Source of the DNA: Bradyrhizobium arachidis
GTDB lineage: Bacteria > Pseudomonadota > Alphaproteobacteria > Rhizobiales > Xanthobacteraceae
DNA length: 64,000 nt
Reading direction: 5' to 3'
Assembly: GCF_015291705.1 (NCBI RefSeq)
Contig: NZ_CP030050.1
Coordinates: 6,634,001 to 6,698,000 of the forward strand
The translations under genes were made by a program, and so were the position numbers. Shown one piece after another: positions 1 through 8,679 of the stretch. The notes under the pieces are model-generated. The model searched no databases. It saw only the letters and a list, made by a program, of their open reading frames with translations, and had not been told where the DNA came from. The first letter of the stretch is position 1. The number at the start of each line of letters is the position of its first letter.

Positions 1-1
1 C

Positions 2-577
2 ATCGCCTGCAACACGGCGTCCACCCTGGTCCTATCGCATTTGCGCGCCGCTTATTCCCTGCCCTTCGTCGGCACCGTGCCGGCGATCAAGCCGGCCTGC
101 GCGCAGTCGAAGACCCGCCGCGTCTCGGTGCTCGGCACCAAGGGCACCGTGAAGCGCGAATACACCAAGGCGCTGATCCGCGATTTCGCGCAAGGCTGCG
201 AGGTGACGCTGGTCGGCTCGCCCGAACTCGCTTCGCTCGCCGAAGCCGAGCTGAGCGGTCATCCGATCAGTGACGACGCCATCCGCGCCGAGCTCGCGCC
301 CTGCTTCGTCGGCGCGGAGGCGGGCGCGCGCACCGATACGGTCGTGCTCGCATGCACCCATTACCCGCTGTTGCTCGACCGGCTGAAGAAGCTCGCGCCC
401 TGGCCCGTCGACTGGATCGACCCGGCCCCCGCCATTGCCCGCCGAGTCTCCGACCTTCTCGGCGCGAGCGTCAGCGGCATCGCGCAGTCCGGCGCCGAGA
501 TGATCTTCACCTCGAACCGCGTGCATGGCCTTTCCGCAACCTTGACGCCGTTCTTCGGCGGGCGCGCGGTGGCCTGA
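2..577 (+). CDS. murI: Glutamate racemase, 5'-truncated by the window edge
   Basis: Glutamate racemase interconverts L- and D-glutamate in the cytoplasm and supplies D-Glu for peptidoglycan. About 191 C-terminal residues are visible; the start lies upstream of the window. The reading frame opens with the first catalytic-cysteine motif (ACNTAST). The second catalytic cysteine lies in [10 protein letters not shown] near position 350, so both halves of the two-base active site are present. The frame is open back to base 2, so this is an edge truncation and not decay. The next gene starts 61 bases downstream on the same strand and is functionally unrelated. The family assignment is secure. Confidence 0.95.
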   Translation: MACNTASTLVLSHLRAAYSLPFVGTVPAIKPACAQSKTRRVSVLGTKGTVKREYTKALIRDFAQGCEVTLVGSPELASLAEAELSGHPISDDAIRAELAPCFVGAEAGARTDTVVLACTHYPLLLDRLKKLAPWPVDWIDPAPAIARRVSDLLGASVSGIAQSGAEMIFTSNRVHGLSATLTPFFGGRAVA

Positions 578-638
578 CTTTTCGCAGACACGGCGCGCTG
601 CTAGGCTTTGCCGTCGTCATCTCTGCGCAGGTCATCCC

Positions 639-1412
639 ATGCCGGTCCCCGCAAAGCCGCTCAATCGCCTCCGCCAATTGTGGAGCGAGGGCCGTCCCGC
701 CTTCGGCGCGATCGCGACCATCCCCAGTGTGCAGATGGTGCAGATCATGGCGCGCTCGCTCGACTGGATCATCGTCGATCTCGAGCACGGCCCGATCGGC
801 CTCACCGAAGCGCATGCGATGATCGCGGCGACGACAGGCACGCCGTGCACGCCCCTGGTGCGGATTGCGGCGAACGAGCCGTGGCTTGCGAAAGCGCCGA
901 TGGACATCGGCGCCTTCGGCATCAATTTCCCGATGATCACCAATCGCGACGAGGCCGAGAAGGCGGTGCGTAGCGTACGCTACCCGCCGCGCGGCGATCG
1001 GCTCTGGGGTCCATTCCACGCACCGTTCCGCTGGGGCCAGTCGATGCCTGATTATATGGCTTCTGCCGACGACGAGATGATCTGCATGGTCACCATCGAG
1101 CATGTCGATGCCGTCAACCGCATCGACGAGATCATGGCGACGCCCGGCATCGACGTCGCCGTGATCGGGCCCGGCGATCTCGCCACCTCCATCAACAAGC
1201 GCGGCCGGATGGACGATCCAGAATTGCTGGAGCTGGTCGCCCGCGCGGAAGCTGGCATCCTCAGAAGCGGCGTGCCGATCGGCGGCGTCGCCCGCACCGC
1301 CGACCAGGCCAACGAGCTGATCGACCGCGGCTACCGCGCGATCGCGCTCGGCTTCGACTGGTCTCTCTTCCAGCGCGGCATCATGGCGGCGTTCGACGGG
1401 ATCAGGCGCTGA
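639..1412 (+). CDS. HpcH/HpaI-type aldolase (class II pyruvate aldolase)
   Basis: 257 residues, the usual size for the HpcH/HpaI aldolase/citrate lyase family, which splits 4-hydroxy-2-oxo acids into pyruvate and an aldehyde using a divalent metal. The visible signature includes WIIVDLEHGP near residue 45, an arginine-containing segment PFRWGQ, and the metal/substrate segment TPGIDVAVIGPGDL near residue 170. The ATG follows a loose purine stretch. No pathway partners flank it, so the substrate (4-hydroxy-2-oxoheptanedioate, 2-keto-3-deoxy sugar acid or similar) cannot be fixed. The family is clear; the specificity is not. Confidence 0.85.
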   Translation: MPVPAKPLNRLRQLWSEGRPAFGAIATIPSVQMVQIMARSLDWIIVDLEHGPIGLTEAHAMIAATTGTPCTPLVRIAANEPWLAKAPMDIGAFGINFPMITNRDEAEKAVRSVRYPPRGDRLWGPFHAPFRWGQSMPDYMASADDEMICMVTIEHVDAVNRIDEIMATPGIDVAVIGPGDLATSINKRGRMDDPELLELVARAEAGILRSGVPIGGVARTADQANELIDRGYRAIALGFDWSLFQRGIMAAFDGIRR

Positions 1413-1483
1413 GCAGCCGATTACCACCTTGCCGGGAACTGCCGCGCTGCTAGGGTCGGCGGCTCCAGGGAGGAAAAACAACC

Positions 1484-1867
1484 ATGCTCAAGAAGACTTT
1501 GCTCGCTCTGTCCTTCGCAGGCCTTGCCTTTGCGGCCTTCGCCCAGCAGCCCGGCATCAAGCGCACCCCGCTCCAGAAGGTCGAATTTCCAGACGGCTAC
1601 AACACCATCACCGCGATCGCGGAAGTCCCGGCGGGCGGCGCGGCCGGACGCCATACCCATCCGGGGATCGAGACCGGCTACGTGCTCGAAGGCGAGTTGA
1701 CCCTCCTCATCGATGGTCAGCCGGACAAGACCCTGAAAGCCGGCGATTCCTACCAGATCCCGGCCGGCGTCGTGCACGACGCCAAGGCTCATGGCGATAA
1801 GTCCATGAAAGTGCTTGGAGTTTACGTCGTCGACAAGACCAAGCCGTTGGCCTCGCCGGCGCCCTGA
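1484..1867 (+). CDS. Secreted single-domain cupin protein
   Basis: 127 residues. The N-terminus (MLKKTLLALSFAGLAFAAFA) is a clear Sec signal peptide, so the protein is periplasmic. The mature part is one small cupin barrel: the first motif has HTHPGIE (two His and a Glu, metal ligands) and the second has YQIPAGVVHDA with the last His. A strong ribosome site (GGAGGAAAAAC) precedes the ATG. Such cupins are usually small metal-binding proteins of unknown substrate. It lies 71 bases after the aldolase and may be co-transcribed, but no function follows from that. Confidence 0.8.
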   Translation: MLKKTLLALSFAGLAFAAFAQQPGIKRTPLQKVEFPDGYNTITAIAEVPAGGAAGRHTHPGIETGYVLEGELTLLIDGQPDKTLKAGDSYQIPAGVVHDAKAHGDKSMKVLGVYVVDKTKPLASPAP

Positions 1868-1973
1868 TGCGGCGAACCGACTGCTCCCGAGCGGGTTGGT
1901 TCGTGCTAGAGCAGGCGGCGAGCGGGACCCCGCTCGCTGCCCAAATTTTCATCCACAGGAACCGAAAGAGCCG

Positions 1974-2741
1974 ATGCGCGGGACGCCCAAGACCATTTCG
2001 CTGCGCCGCCGCCTGATTTGCGACCTCATGCACGCCTCGATGGACGTGCCGTTCGTCTCGCTCTCCCGTTCACTCAATGTCCGCCCGCTGCTGGAGGCCC
2101 GCGCGGGGGCGATGGCGCCCGCCGGCTGGGCCGCGATGTTCGTGAAAGCCTTTGCCGTGGTCGCCAGGGACGAGCCGGTCCTGCGCACGGTCTACGCCAA
2201 ATGGCCCTGGCCGACGCTCTACGAGCTCCCCCATAGCGTAGCGTCGGTCGCGATCGCCCGGGCCGATGACGGCGAGGAATGCGTGATGCCGCAGCGGATC
2301 GCGGCTCCCGAGGCCATGACGCTGGCGGCGGTCGATGCCGAGATCCGGCGCGCCAAGACGGCCCCGGTCGACGATGTTCCGATGTTCCGCAAGATCATGC
2401 GCGCCACCCGCCTGCCGCTGCCATTGCGGCGGCTGTGCTGGGCCGTGGGCCTCAATTTCGGCCGGCAGCGCGGCAACTGGTTCGGCAGCTTCGCCGTGAG
2501 CTCGGTGGCCGCCTATGGCGGCGGCGAGCTCCACCCGATCACGCCCGGCCCCTTCATCGTCAGCTATGGGGTGGTCGAGGGCGACCAGACCATCCATGTC
2601 GTGATCCGCTGGGACCACCGGGTGACCGACGCGGCCCCCGTCGCCCGGGTCCTGACCCGGCTGGAACAGGTCCTGAACACTGAAATCGCTGCCGAATTAC
2701 GGACGGCCGGGCCAAAGCCGATCCGGGCGGTCGGGACATAG
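1974..2741 (+). CDS. Acyltransferase-like protein of the CAT/E2 fold
   Basis: 255 residues from the ATG at 1974, which has a purine-rich upstream stretch (GGAACCGAAAGAG). The frame is open further upstream, but that part lacks coding character. The C-terminal third carries RWDHRVTDAAP, an HxxxD motif like the catalytic His of chloramphenicol acetyltransferase and 2-oxoacid dehydrogenase E2 transferases. There is no lipoyl domain, no E3-binding domain and no neighbouring dehydrogenase gene, so it is not a normal E2. The substrate is unknown. The family call rests on one motif and the general layout. Confidence 0.55.
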   Translation: MRGTPKTISLRRRLICDLMHASMDVPFVSLSRSLNVRPLLEARAGAMAPAGWAAMFVKAFAVVARDEPVLRTVYAKWPWPTLYELPHSVASVAIARADDGEECVMPQRIAAPEAMTLAAVDAEIRRAKTAPVDDVPMFRKIMRATRLPLPLRRLCWAVGLNFGRQRGNWFGSFAVSSVAAYGGGELHPITPGPFIVSYGVVEGDQTIHVVIRWDHRVTDAAPVARVLTRLEQVLNTEIAAELRTAGPKPIRAVGT

Positions 2742-2744
2742 GTA

Positions 2745-2845
2745 CGTCGTTCCGGGGCGGCTCGCAGAGCCGAACCCGGAACCTCGAGATTCCCAGGTGC
2801 GCAATTGCGCACCATAGTTCGCTCTACGAGCGCCCCGGAATGACG
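2745..2845. repeat. Dispersed palindromic repeat, family A copy 1
   Basis: The outer arms (CGTCGTTCCGGGGCG and CGCCCCGGAATGACG) are inverted and match apart from one base. The core contains ACCTCGAGATTC and an AGGTGCGCAATTGCGCACC palindrome. A second copy lies at 15938-16039 with the same order of arms, GAATCTCGAGATTC-type core and GGTGCGC palindrome. It fills much of the gap before rpsD. This looks like a REP/BIME-type non-coding element. Confidence 0.8.
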
Positions 2846-3037
2846 GGCTAAAGAATTGACAGCGAACCCCGAACTCCCCTAAAAGCCGCCTGCTCGCGGG
2901 CCGATTTCGGCCCGCGAAGCGTTTCGCGACCCGTGGTCGGCTCCCTCTAGCTTTGGGGATCGGACCTGTCGGTGCCGGGATCATCCCGTCACACAGGAGG
3001 GCGCGTTTCCTCAAACCATGCAACCGAAGAGGACGCG

Positions 3038-3655
3038 ATGACTAAGCGCAGTGAGGCGAAGTACAAGATCGATCGCCGTATGGGCCAGAACATCTGGGGC
3101 CGCCCGAAGAGCCCCGTTAACCGCCGCGAATACGGCCCCGGCCAGCACGGCCAGCGCCGCAAGGGCAAGCTCTCGGACTTCGGCGTGCAGCTGCGCGCCA
3201 AGCAGAAGCTGAAGGGCTACTACGCCAACATCAGCGAGCGTCAGTTCCACGGCATCTATGTCGAGGCGAGCCGCCTCAAGGGTGACACCGGCGAGAACCT
3301 GATCGGCCTCCTCGAGCGTCGTCTCGACGCGGTCGTGTACCGCGCCAAGTTCGTCTCCACGATCTTCGCTGCCCGCCAGTTCATCAACCACGGCCACGTC
3401 AAGGTGAACGGCCGCAAGGTCAACATCTCGAGCTACCAGCTCAAGGTCGGCGACGTGATCGAGGTCAAGGAAGCCTCAAAGCAGCTCACCCACGTGCTCG
3501 AAGCCAGCCAGCTGCCCGAGCGCGAGGTCCCCGACTATCTCGAAGTCGACCACGGCAAGATGACCGCCAAGTATGTGCGCATCCCCGGCCTCTCCGACGT
3601 GCCGTTCCCGGTGCAGATGGAGCCGCATCTGGTCGTCGAATTCTATTCGCGCTAA
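3038..3655 (+). CDS. rpsD: 30S ribosomal protein S4
   Basis: 205 residues, the standard length. S4 binds 16S rRNA early in 30S assembly. The N-terminus ([14 protein letters not shown]) and the segment [18 protein letters not shown] are typical of alphaproteobacterial S4. The S4 RNA-binding domain occupies about residues 94-157 ([14 protein letters not shown], then [16 protein letters not shown]). The start at 3038 fits the family; an upstream in-frame extension of 22 codons has no family support. The gene stands alone, outside any ribosomal-protein operon, and is followed by a strong terminator. Confidence 0.98.
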   Translation: MTKRSEAKYKIDRRMGQNIWGRPKSPVNRREYGPGQHGQRRKGKLSDFGVQLRAKQKLKGYYANISERQFHGIYVEASRLKGDTGENLIGLLERRLDAVVYRAKFVSTIFAARQFINHGHVKVNGRKVNISSYQLKVGDVIEVKEASKQLTHVLEASQLPEREVPDYLEVDHGKMTAKYVRIPGLSDVPFPVQMEPHLVVEFYSR

Positions 3656-3670
3656 GATCTGAATATCGAA

Positions 3671-3696
3671 AGGCCCCGGTTCGCCGGGGCCTTTTT
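3671..3696 (+). terminator. Rho-independent terminator of rpsD
   Basis: A perfect 9-bp GC-rich stem (AGGCCCCGG / CCGGGGCCT) closes a TTCG tetraloop and is followed by five T. It begins 16 bases after the rpsD stop codon. Confidence 0.93.
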
Positions 3697-3744
3697 GCTT
3701 AAGAGCCACACTTCAGTGGCCGTTATGCCTTCAGGAGGCGTCGC

Positions 3745-4812
3745 ATGCTCTACACCCCTCCCCCGATCGATCCCAAGGCGCCGCCGGTGCGCATCAATCT
3801 GCTCTCGGATACGCAGACCAAGCCGACGGCTGCGATGCGCGAGGCGATGGCGCGGGCGGAGGTCGGTGACGAGCAGGTCGGCGACGATCCGACCGTGAAT
3901 GCGCTGTGCGAGCGCGTTGCGGATCTGCTCGGCAAGGAAGCGGCGGTCTACATGCCCTCGGGCACAATGTGCAACGTCACCGCGACGCTGGTGCATTGCC
4001 GTCCCGGCGACGAGATTCTGGCGCATGAGACCGCGCACATCATCGCCCGCGAAGGCGGCGCGCATGCCGCGATCGGCGGTTTTCAAGTGACGCAGCTCAA
4101 GGGGCCCGACGGCCAGTTCACGCCGGAGACCTTTCGCAAGGCGCTGCATCCGCGCACACGCTACCAGCCGCCACAGACCGTCGTCAGCGTCGAGCAGACC
4201 GCCAATATCGGCGGCGGCACGATCTGGAAGAAGGCCGCGCTCGACGAGATCGTCGCGATCGCGAAACAGCACGGCCTCGTCACCCACATGGACGGCGCGC
4301 GCCTCCTCAACGCCACCGTCGCGAGCGGCATCTCCCCGCGCGACATGACCGCGGGCTGGGATTCGGCCTGGATCGATTTCTCCAAGGGCCTCGGTGCGCC
4401 GATCGGCGGCGTGCTCGCAGGCACGCGCGCCTTCATCGACGCGGTCTGGCAGTGGAAGCAGCGCCTCGGCGGCTCGATGCGGCAGGCCGGCGTTTGCGCC
4501 GCCGCCTGCATCTACGCGCTCGACCATCACGTCGACCGCCTCGCCGACGACCACGCCAATGCGCGCGCGCTTGCCCGCGGTCTGTCGCAGATATCAGGCA
4601 TCGAGGTGCAGGAGCCCGAGACCAATCTCGTGTTCTTCAGGCCGGACGGCGCCGGCGTTGCCGGCGACAAGATGGTCGCGGCGCTGCGCCAGCGCGGCGT
4701 CACGCTCGCGATGATGGACGGCCGCATCCGCGCCTGCACCCATCTCGACGTCAATGCGAGCCAGGTCGAGGAGACGATCGGGTATGTGCGCGAGATCGTG
4801 CGCGGTGCATGA
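3745..4812 (+). CDS. ltaE: Low-specificity threonine aldolase
   Basis: 355 residues. This PLP enzyme cleaves L-threonine/allo-threonine to glycine and acetaldehyde. Fold-type I landmarks are SDTQTKPTAAM at the N-terminus, VGDEQVGDDPTV near residue 40, HMDGARLLNA (PLP-contacting Asp about 183) and DFSKGLGAPIGG with the Schiff-base lysine at about 214. The ATG at 3745 has an AGGAGG ribosome site 7 bases upstream. It forms its own unit between the rpsD terminator and a palindromic repeat. Its product glycine could feed the riboswitch-controlled gcv operon at 48.6 kb, but that link is only metabolic. Confidence 0.9.
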   Translation: MLYTPPPIDPKAPPVRINLLSDTQTKPTAAMREAMARAEVGDEQVGDDPTVNALCERVADLLGKEAAVYMPSGTMCNVTATLVHCRPGDEILAHETAHIIAREGGAHAAIGGFQVTQLKGPDGQFTPETFRKALHPRTRYQPPQTVVSVEQTANIGGGTIWKKAALDEIVAIAKQHGLVTHMDGARLLNATVASGISPRDMTAGWDSAWIDFSKGLGAPIGGVLAGTRAFIDAVWQWKQRLGGSMRQAGVCAAACIYALDHHVDRLADDHANARALARGLSQISGIEVQEPETNLVFFRPDGAGVAGDKMVAALRQRGVTLAMMDGRIRACTHLDVNASQVEETIGYVREIVRGA

Positions 4813-4817
4813 GTCCC

Positions 4818-4903
4818 GTAGCCCGGATGGAGCGCAGCGAAATCCGGGGCAGTCTTTCTGTCGGCGCTAATCCCGGATTACGCTTCGCTCTATCCGGGGC
4901 TAC
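4818..4903. repeat. Palindromic intergenic repeat (GTAGCCCGGAT type)
   Basis: Inverted arms: GTAGCCCGGATGGAGCGCAG on the left and CGCTTCGCTCTATCCGGGGC plus TAC on the right, with a short loop. It sits between convergent genes (ltaE and a beta-lactamase-fold gene), where it could act as a bidirectional transcription stop. Only one copy occurs in this window. Confidence 0.75.
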
Positions 4904-4921
4904 AAGGCAGCACCCTCGCGC

Positions 4922-6205
4922 TCACCGCCCCATCGCCTGATAGATCAGCGTCTTCAGCGCCAGCTGAATCCGGCCGCGCTGCGACGGCGTCTGCACCATG
5001 AAGATCCCGAACAGATCGTCCTCGGGATCGATGAAGAAGAACGTGCCGCCGACGCCGTCCCAGCGATATTCGCCGAGCGGCCATGAGGTGCCTGATGGCA
5101 CCGAAGTACGGACGGCGAAGCCGAGGCCGAAGCCGCTCGTCCCACCGGGATAATAGTTCCGGTCGTGCCCGATCCTGGTCTCGGGCCCGATATGGTCCGA
5201 CGCCATCAGCGCGATGGTCTCTGGCTTGAGATAGCGGCGGCCGTCATACGTGCCGCCGTTCAGCAGCATCTGCGCGAAACGGGCGTAGTCGCCGATCGTG
5301 CCGACCATGCCGCCGCCGCCCGACTCCCATTTCAGCGGCAGCCTGATGTCGCGCACCTGCGTCGTCGGATTGATGTTGCGATCCGCCGGCATCGGCTCGG
5401 CAATGCGCGCGAACTTTTTGGGATCGGCGACGAAGAACGCGGTCTCGCTCATGCCGAGCGGATCGAGCAGCCGCTCCTTCTCGAACTGGAGCAGCGTCTT
5501 CCCCGACGCCACCTCGACGACGCGGCCGAGCACGTCGGTGGAATAGCCGTAGTCCCACATCGTGCCGGGCTGCTCGACCAGCGGCAGCGTGGCGATCTTC
5601 GCGGCGAACTCGGCATTGCTGAGATTGCTGTTGAAGAGATTGGCCTCGGCATAGAGCTCGCGCACCATGCCGCCGCCGACATAGCCGTAAGGCAGCCCGG
5701 AGGTGTGGCGCATCAAATCCTTGATCGTGACCGGACGATTCACCGGCTCCAGCACCAGCGAGACCTTGCCGTCCTCGGCCTTTGTCTCGACGCCGACCTT
5801 CATCGTGCCGAAGGCCGGAATGTACTTGGCGACGGGATCATCGAGCGAGAGCTTGCCCTCCTCGACCAGCATCATCGCCATAACCGATGTGATCGGCTTC
5901 GACATCGAGTAGAGACGGAAGATCGTGTCCGCGCTCATCGAAAGCTCGGTCGCAACGTCGCGGACGCCGAAATTCTCGTAATAGACCGGCTTGCCATGCT
6001 GCTGGAGCAGCAGGATCGCGCCTGGAAACGTGCCGGCGGCGATCTCGCTCCGGATGTAATCCGAGACCTTTGCCAAACGTTCGGGCGAGAGATTGTGCGC
6101 GCCGCGCCCCTCCGAGCCCGCCTGCGCACCGACTGCACCCAACAAAAGGACGAGCGCCGCAATCAGCGTGCGGCGCCCGAACCTGTCAATTCTCCATGGC
6201 TTCAT
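4922..6205 (-). CDS. Secreted serine hydrolase, beta-lactamase (class C/esterase) fold
   Basis: 427 residues with an N-terminal signal peptide (TLIAALVLLLGAVGAQA). The catalytic SxxK is SMSK in RLYSMSKPITSV near residue 102. HTSGLPYG and WDYGYSTDVLG (the YxN-like position is YST) follow, as in family VIII esterases and class C penicillin-recognising enzymes. It probably acts in the periplasm on esters or amides, and the substrate is unknown. Its start overlaps the 3' end of the upstream paralogue by 20 bases, so the two form a tandem duplicated operon. True beta-lactam resistance activity is possible but not indicated. Confidence 0.85.
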   Translation of the reverse strand: MKPWRIDRFGRRTLIAALVLLLGAVGAQAGSEGRGAHNLSPERLAKVSDYIRSEIAAGTFPGAILLLQQHGKPVYYENFGVRDVATELSMSADTIFRLYSMSKPITSVMAMMLVEEGKLSLDDPVAKYIPAFGTMKVGVETKAEDGKVSLVLEPVNRPVTIKDLMRHTSGLPYGYVGGGMVRELYAEANLFNSNLSNAEFAAKIATLPLVEQPGTMWDYGYSTDVLGRVVEVASGKTLLQFEKERLLDPLGMSETAFFVADPKKFARIAEPMPADRNINPTTQVRDIRLPLKWESGGGGMVGTIGDYARFAQMLLNGGTYDGRRYLKPETIALMASDHIGPETRIGHDRNYYPGGTSGFGLGFAVRTSVPSGTSWPLGEYRWDGVGGTFFFIDPEDDLFGIFMVQTPSQRGRIQLALKTLIYQAMGR

Positions 6206-7472
6206 AGACCAACTGCTTCAATGTCCGCTGCACGCGCTGGCGCTCGGTGGGGGTCTGTTCGAGCAGGACGAAGAACATGTCCTGCTTGGGGTCGATCACG
6301 AAATAGCAGCCGGAGGCGCCGTCCCACTTCAATTCCCCGAGATCGCCGGGCGGCGGCGGCTTTGCGTTGCCGGGATCGGTGCGGACCGCGAGCCCAAGGC
6401 CGAAGCCGAAACCATCGCCGGGGAAGTAGAAATAGTCGCGATCGACGCCTGATTTCGGCCCGATCTGGTCGGTCACCATCAGCTTGAACGTCTCGGGCTT
6501 GAGGATGGTCTTGCCGTCGAGACTGCCGCCGTTGAGCAGCATCCGCGCAAAGCGCTCATAATCGGCCATGGTCGTGACCATGCCGCCGCTGGCGAACAGG
6601 ATCTTCTTGACGACGGTCGGATCGTTGATCCGGCCAACCCGGAAATCGCTGTCGTTCGGCACCGGCTGCGCCAGCAGCTTCTGCTTCTCGGGAGCGGTGA
6701 CGAAAAAGCCGGTATCGACCATGCCGAGCGGACCGAGCAGCGTCTCCTGCTCGATATCGAGCAGCGGCTTGCCTGCCGCGACTTCCATCACGCGCGCCAG
6801 AATGTCGGTGGAATGGCCGTATTGCCAGAGCGCGCCGGGTTGATTGTGCAGCGGCAGCTTGGCGATGCGCTCGGCGAACTCGGCGAGGTCGAAATCGCCG
6901 TCATAGATCTTGGCATCGCGATAGGCCTTGCGGACCAGGCTGTCACCATAGAATCCGTAGGTGACGCCCGAAGTATGCGTCATCAGATCCTTCACCGTCA
7001 TGGGGCGGTTCGGTGGCACCAGCTCGAGCGACTTGGTACCGTCGTCAGCCTTCTTCTCGACGCCGACCTTCACATTGGCGAAGGACGGGATGTACTTGGA
7101 GACGGGATCGTCAAGCTTGATCTTGCCGTCCTCGAGCATTTTCATCGCGACCACCGAAGTGATCGCCTTGCTCATCGAGAACAGGCGGAAGATCGTCTTG
7201 TCGGTGATCGGCGCTTTGCTGACCACATCCTGCACGCCGAAGGCTTCGTGATAGACCGGCTTGCCGTGCTGCTTGATCAGCACGGTTGCGCCGGCGATCT
7301 TGCCGGTCGCAACTTCGTTCTTGAAGAAGTCGCTGATCTTGCCGAGCTTCTCCTGGTTGAAGTGCGCGCCGGCCGGAATCTCGTAAGTGCCCTCGGCGCG
7401 CGCGAACGACGTCGCACTCAACGACACCAGCGCGCTGCAAACCAGCGCACGCAATCCAGATTTTGAAATCAT
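6186..7472 (-). CDS. Secreted serine hydrolase, beta-lactamase fold (paralogue)
   Basis: 428 residues from the ATG at 7472, chosen because a strong ribosome site (GGGGAGGGGAT) precedes it and a signal peptide (ALVCSALVSLSATSFARA) begins there; the frame is open 54 codons further upstream without such support. The catalytic motif is SMSK in RLFSMSKAITSVVAM. HTSGVTYGF and WQYGHSTDILARV follow. It shares its layout with the next gene (427 residues), and the pair clearly arose by tandem duplication. It is the promoter-proximal gene of the pair. It faces the macro-domain gene at 7519, transcribed toward it on the same strand after a 46-base gap. Confidence 0.85.
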   Translation of the reverse strand: MISKSGLRALVCSALVSLSATSFARAEGTYEIPAGAHFNQEKLGKISDFFKNEVATGKIAGATVLIKQHGKPVYHEAFGVQDVVSKAPITDKTIFRLFSMSKAITSVVAMKMLEDGKIKLDDPVSKYIPSFANVKVGVEKKADDGTKSLELVPPNRPMTVKDLMTHTSGVTYGFYGDSLVRKAYRDAKIYDGDFDLAEFAERIAKLPLHNQPGALWQYGHSTDILARVMEVAAGKPLLDIEQETLLGPLGMVDTGFFVTAPEKQKLLAQPVPNDSDFRVGRINDPTVVKKILFASGGMVTTMADYERFARMLLNGGSLDGKTILKPETFKLMVTDQIGPKSGVDRDYFYFPGDGFGFGLGLAVRTDPGNAKPPPPGDLGELKWDGASGCYFVIDPKQDMFFVLLEQTPTERQRVQRTLKQLVYEAMEN

Positions 7473-7518
7473 ATCCCCTCCCCGGAACATGGCCAGCCGG
7501 AGTGTACCGGCCGCGCCA

Positions 7519-8070
7519 TCAGGCACAAGGGCTGGCGTAGCGCGCCAAAACGTCCGTATGGAGGGCGGCGCTCGCCTCCGAGAAACAGCAGAATATGACG
7601 CGGCCGACCAGCGGCGCGGCCGGCAGGGCGTCAATGGTCGTATGGACCGCGATCTTCGCGGCCCGGTCGGCCGGAAAGCGGTAAATACCAGTCGAAATCG
7701 CGGGGAATGCCACCGAGGTCAGCTCGTGCTTGCCGCACAGCTCCATCGAACGGCGATAGCAGGAGGCGAGCAAATCATCCTCGCCGATTGTGCCGCCATT
7801 CCAGACCGGCCCGACGGTGTGGATCACATGCGCGGCCTTGAGGCGGTAGCCCTTGGTGATCTTGGCATCGCCGGTCTTGCAGCCGTGGAGCATGCGGCAT
7901 TCGGCGACGAGCTCGGGCCCGGCCGCCCGATGGATCGCACCATCGACGCCGCCCCCGCCAAGGAGCGACGAATTTGCGGCGTTGACGATGGCGTCAACGC
8001 CGAGTGTGGTGATGTCGGCAACGATGACCTCGAGCTCCGCGCCGCCAATCCGGCGCGTCAGCGCGGTCAC
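7519..8070 (-). CDS. Macro-domain protein, O-acetyl-ADP-ribose deacetylase-like
   Basis: 183 residues, one macro domain. Landmarks are [20 protein letters not shown] (ADP-ribose loop 1, with the Asn and Asp used by MacroD/YmdB deacetylases), [17 protein letters not shown], and [12 protein letters not shown] (loop 2). The family removes acetyl or ADP-ribosyl groups from ADP-ribose derivatives in the cytoplasm. It starts 3 bases after the grxD stop codon, so the two are almost certainly one transcript. That hints at a shared role in redox or stress recovery, though this pairing may be incidental. Confidence 0.88.
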   Translation of the reverse strand: MTALTRRIGGAELEVIVADITTLGVDAIVNAANSSLLGGGGVDGAIHRAAGPELVAECRMLHGCKTGDAKITKGYRLKAAHVIHTVGPVWNGGTIGEDDLLASCYRRSMELCGKHELTSVAFPAISTGIYRFPADRAAKIAVHTTIDALPAAPLVGRVIFCCFSEASAALHTDVLARYASPCA

Positions 8071-8073
8071 GCC

Positions 8074-8400
<327 letters not shown>

Positions 8401-8679
8401 ATCCGTGTCCTTCTGGGGCGGAGCCCTCAACGATTCCCTCGGGCCGGCTCAGCCGATCTAACCCGATCCTTGCCTATATATGTAGCCCAAACCGTTGTGC
8501 ATCCAAAGTAAAATGGCGGCGACGGCCGGCCGGGACCGCCCCGGGCCGATAGGCTGATGACACTAATATTAACGGCGGGGAGGACTTTTATCCCGTAACG
8601 GAGGCCCCATCTAGGACGAACCTCGGTTTTGGAACCGGGCAACGCCAACAACGTTCTCTTGTTCTGTCTGGAGAAAAAC

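Noticed and set aside
5165..6487. 440-codon open frame opposite the beta-lactamase-fold genes
   Set aside because: Composition typical of antisense frames and spans two real genes.
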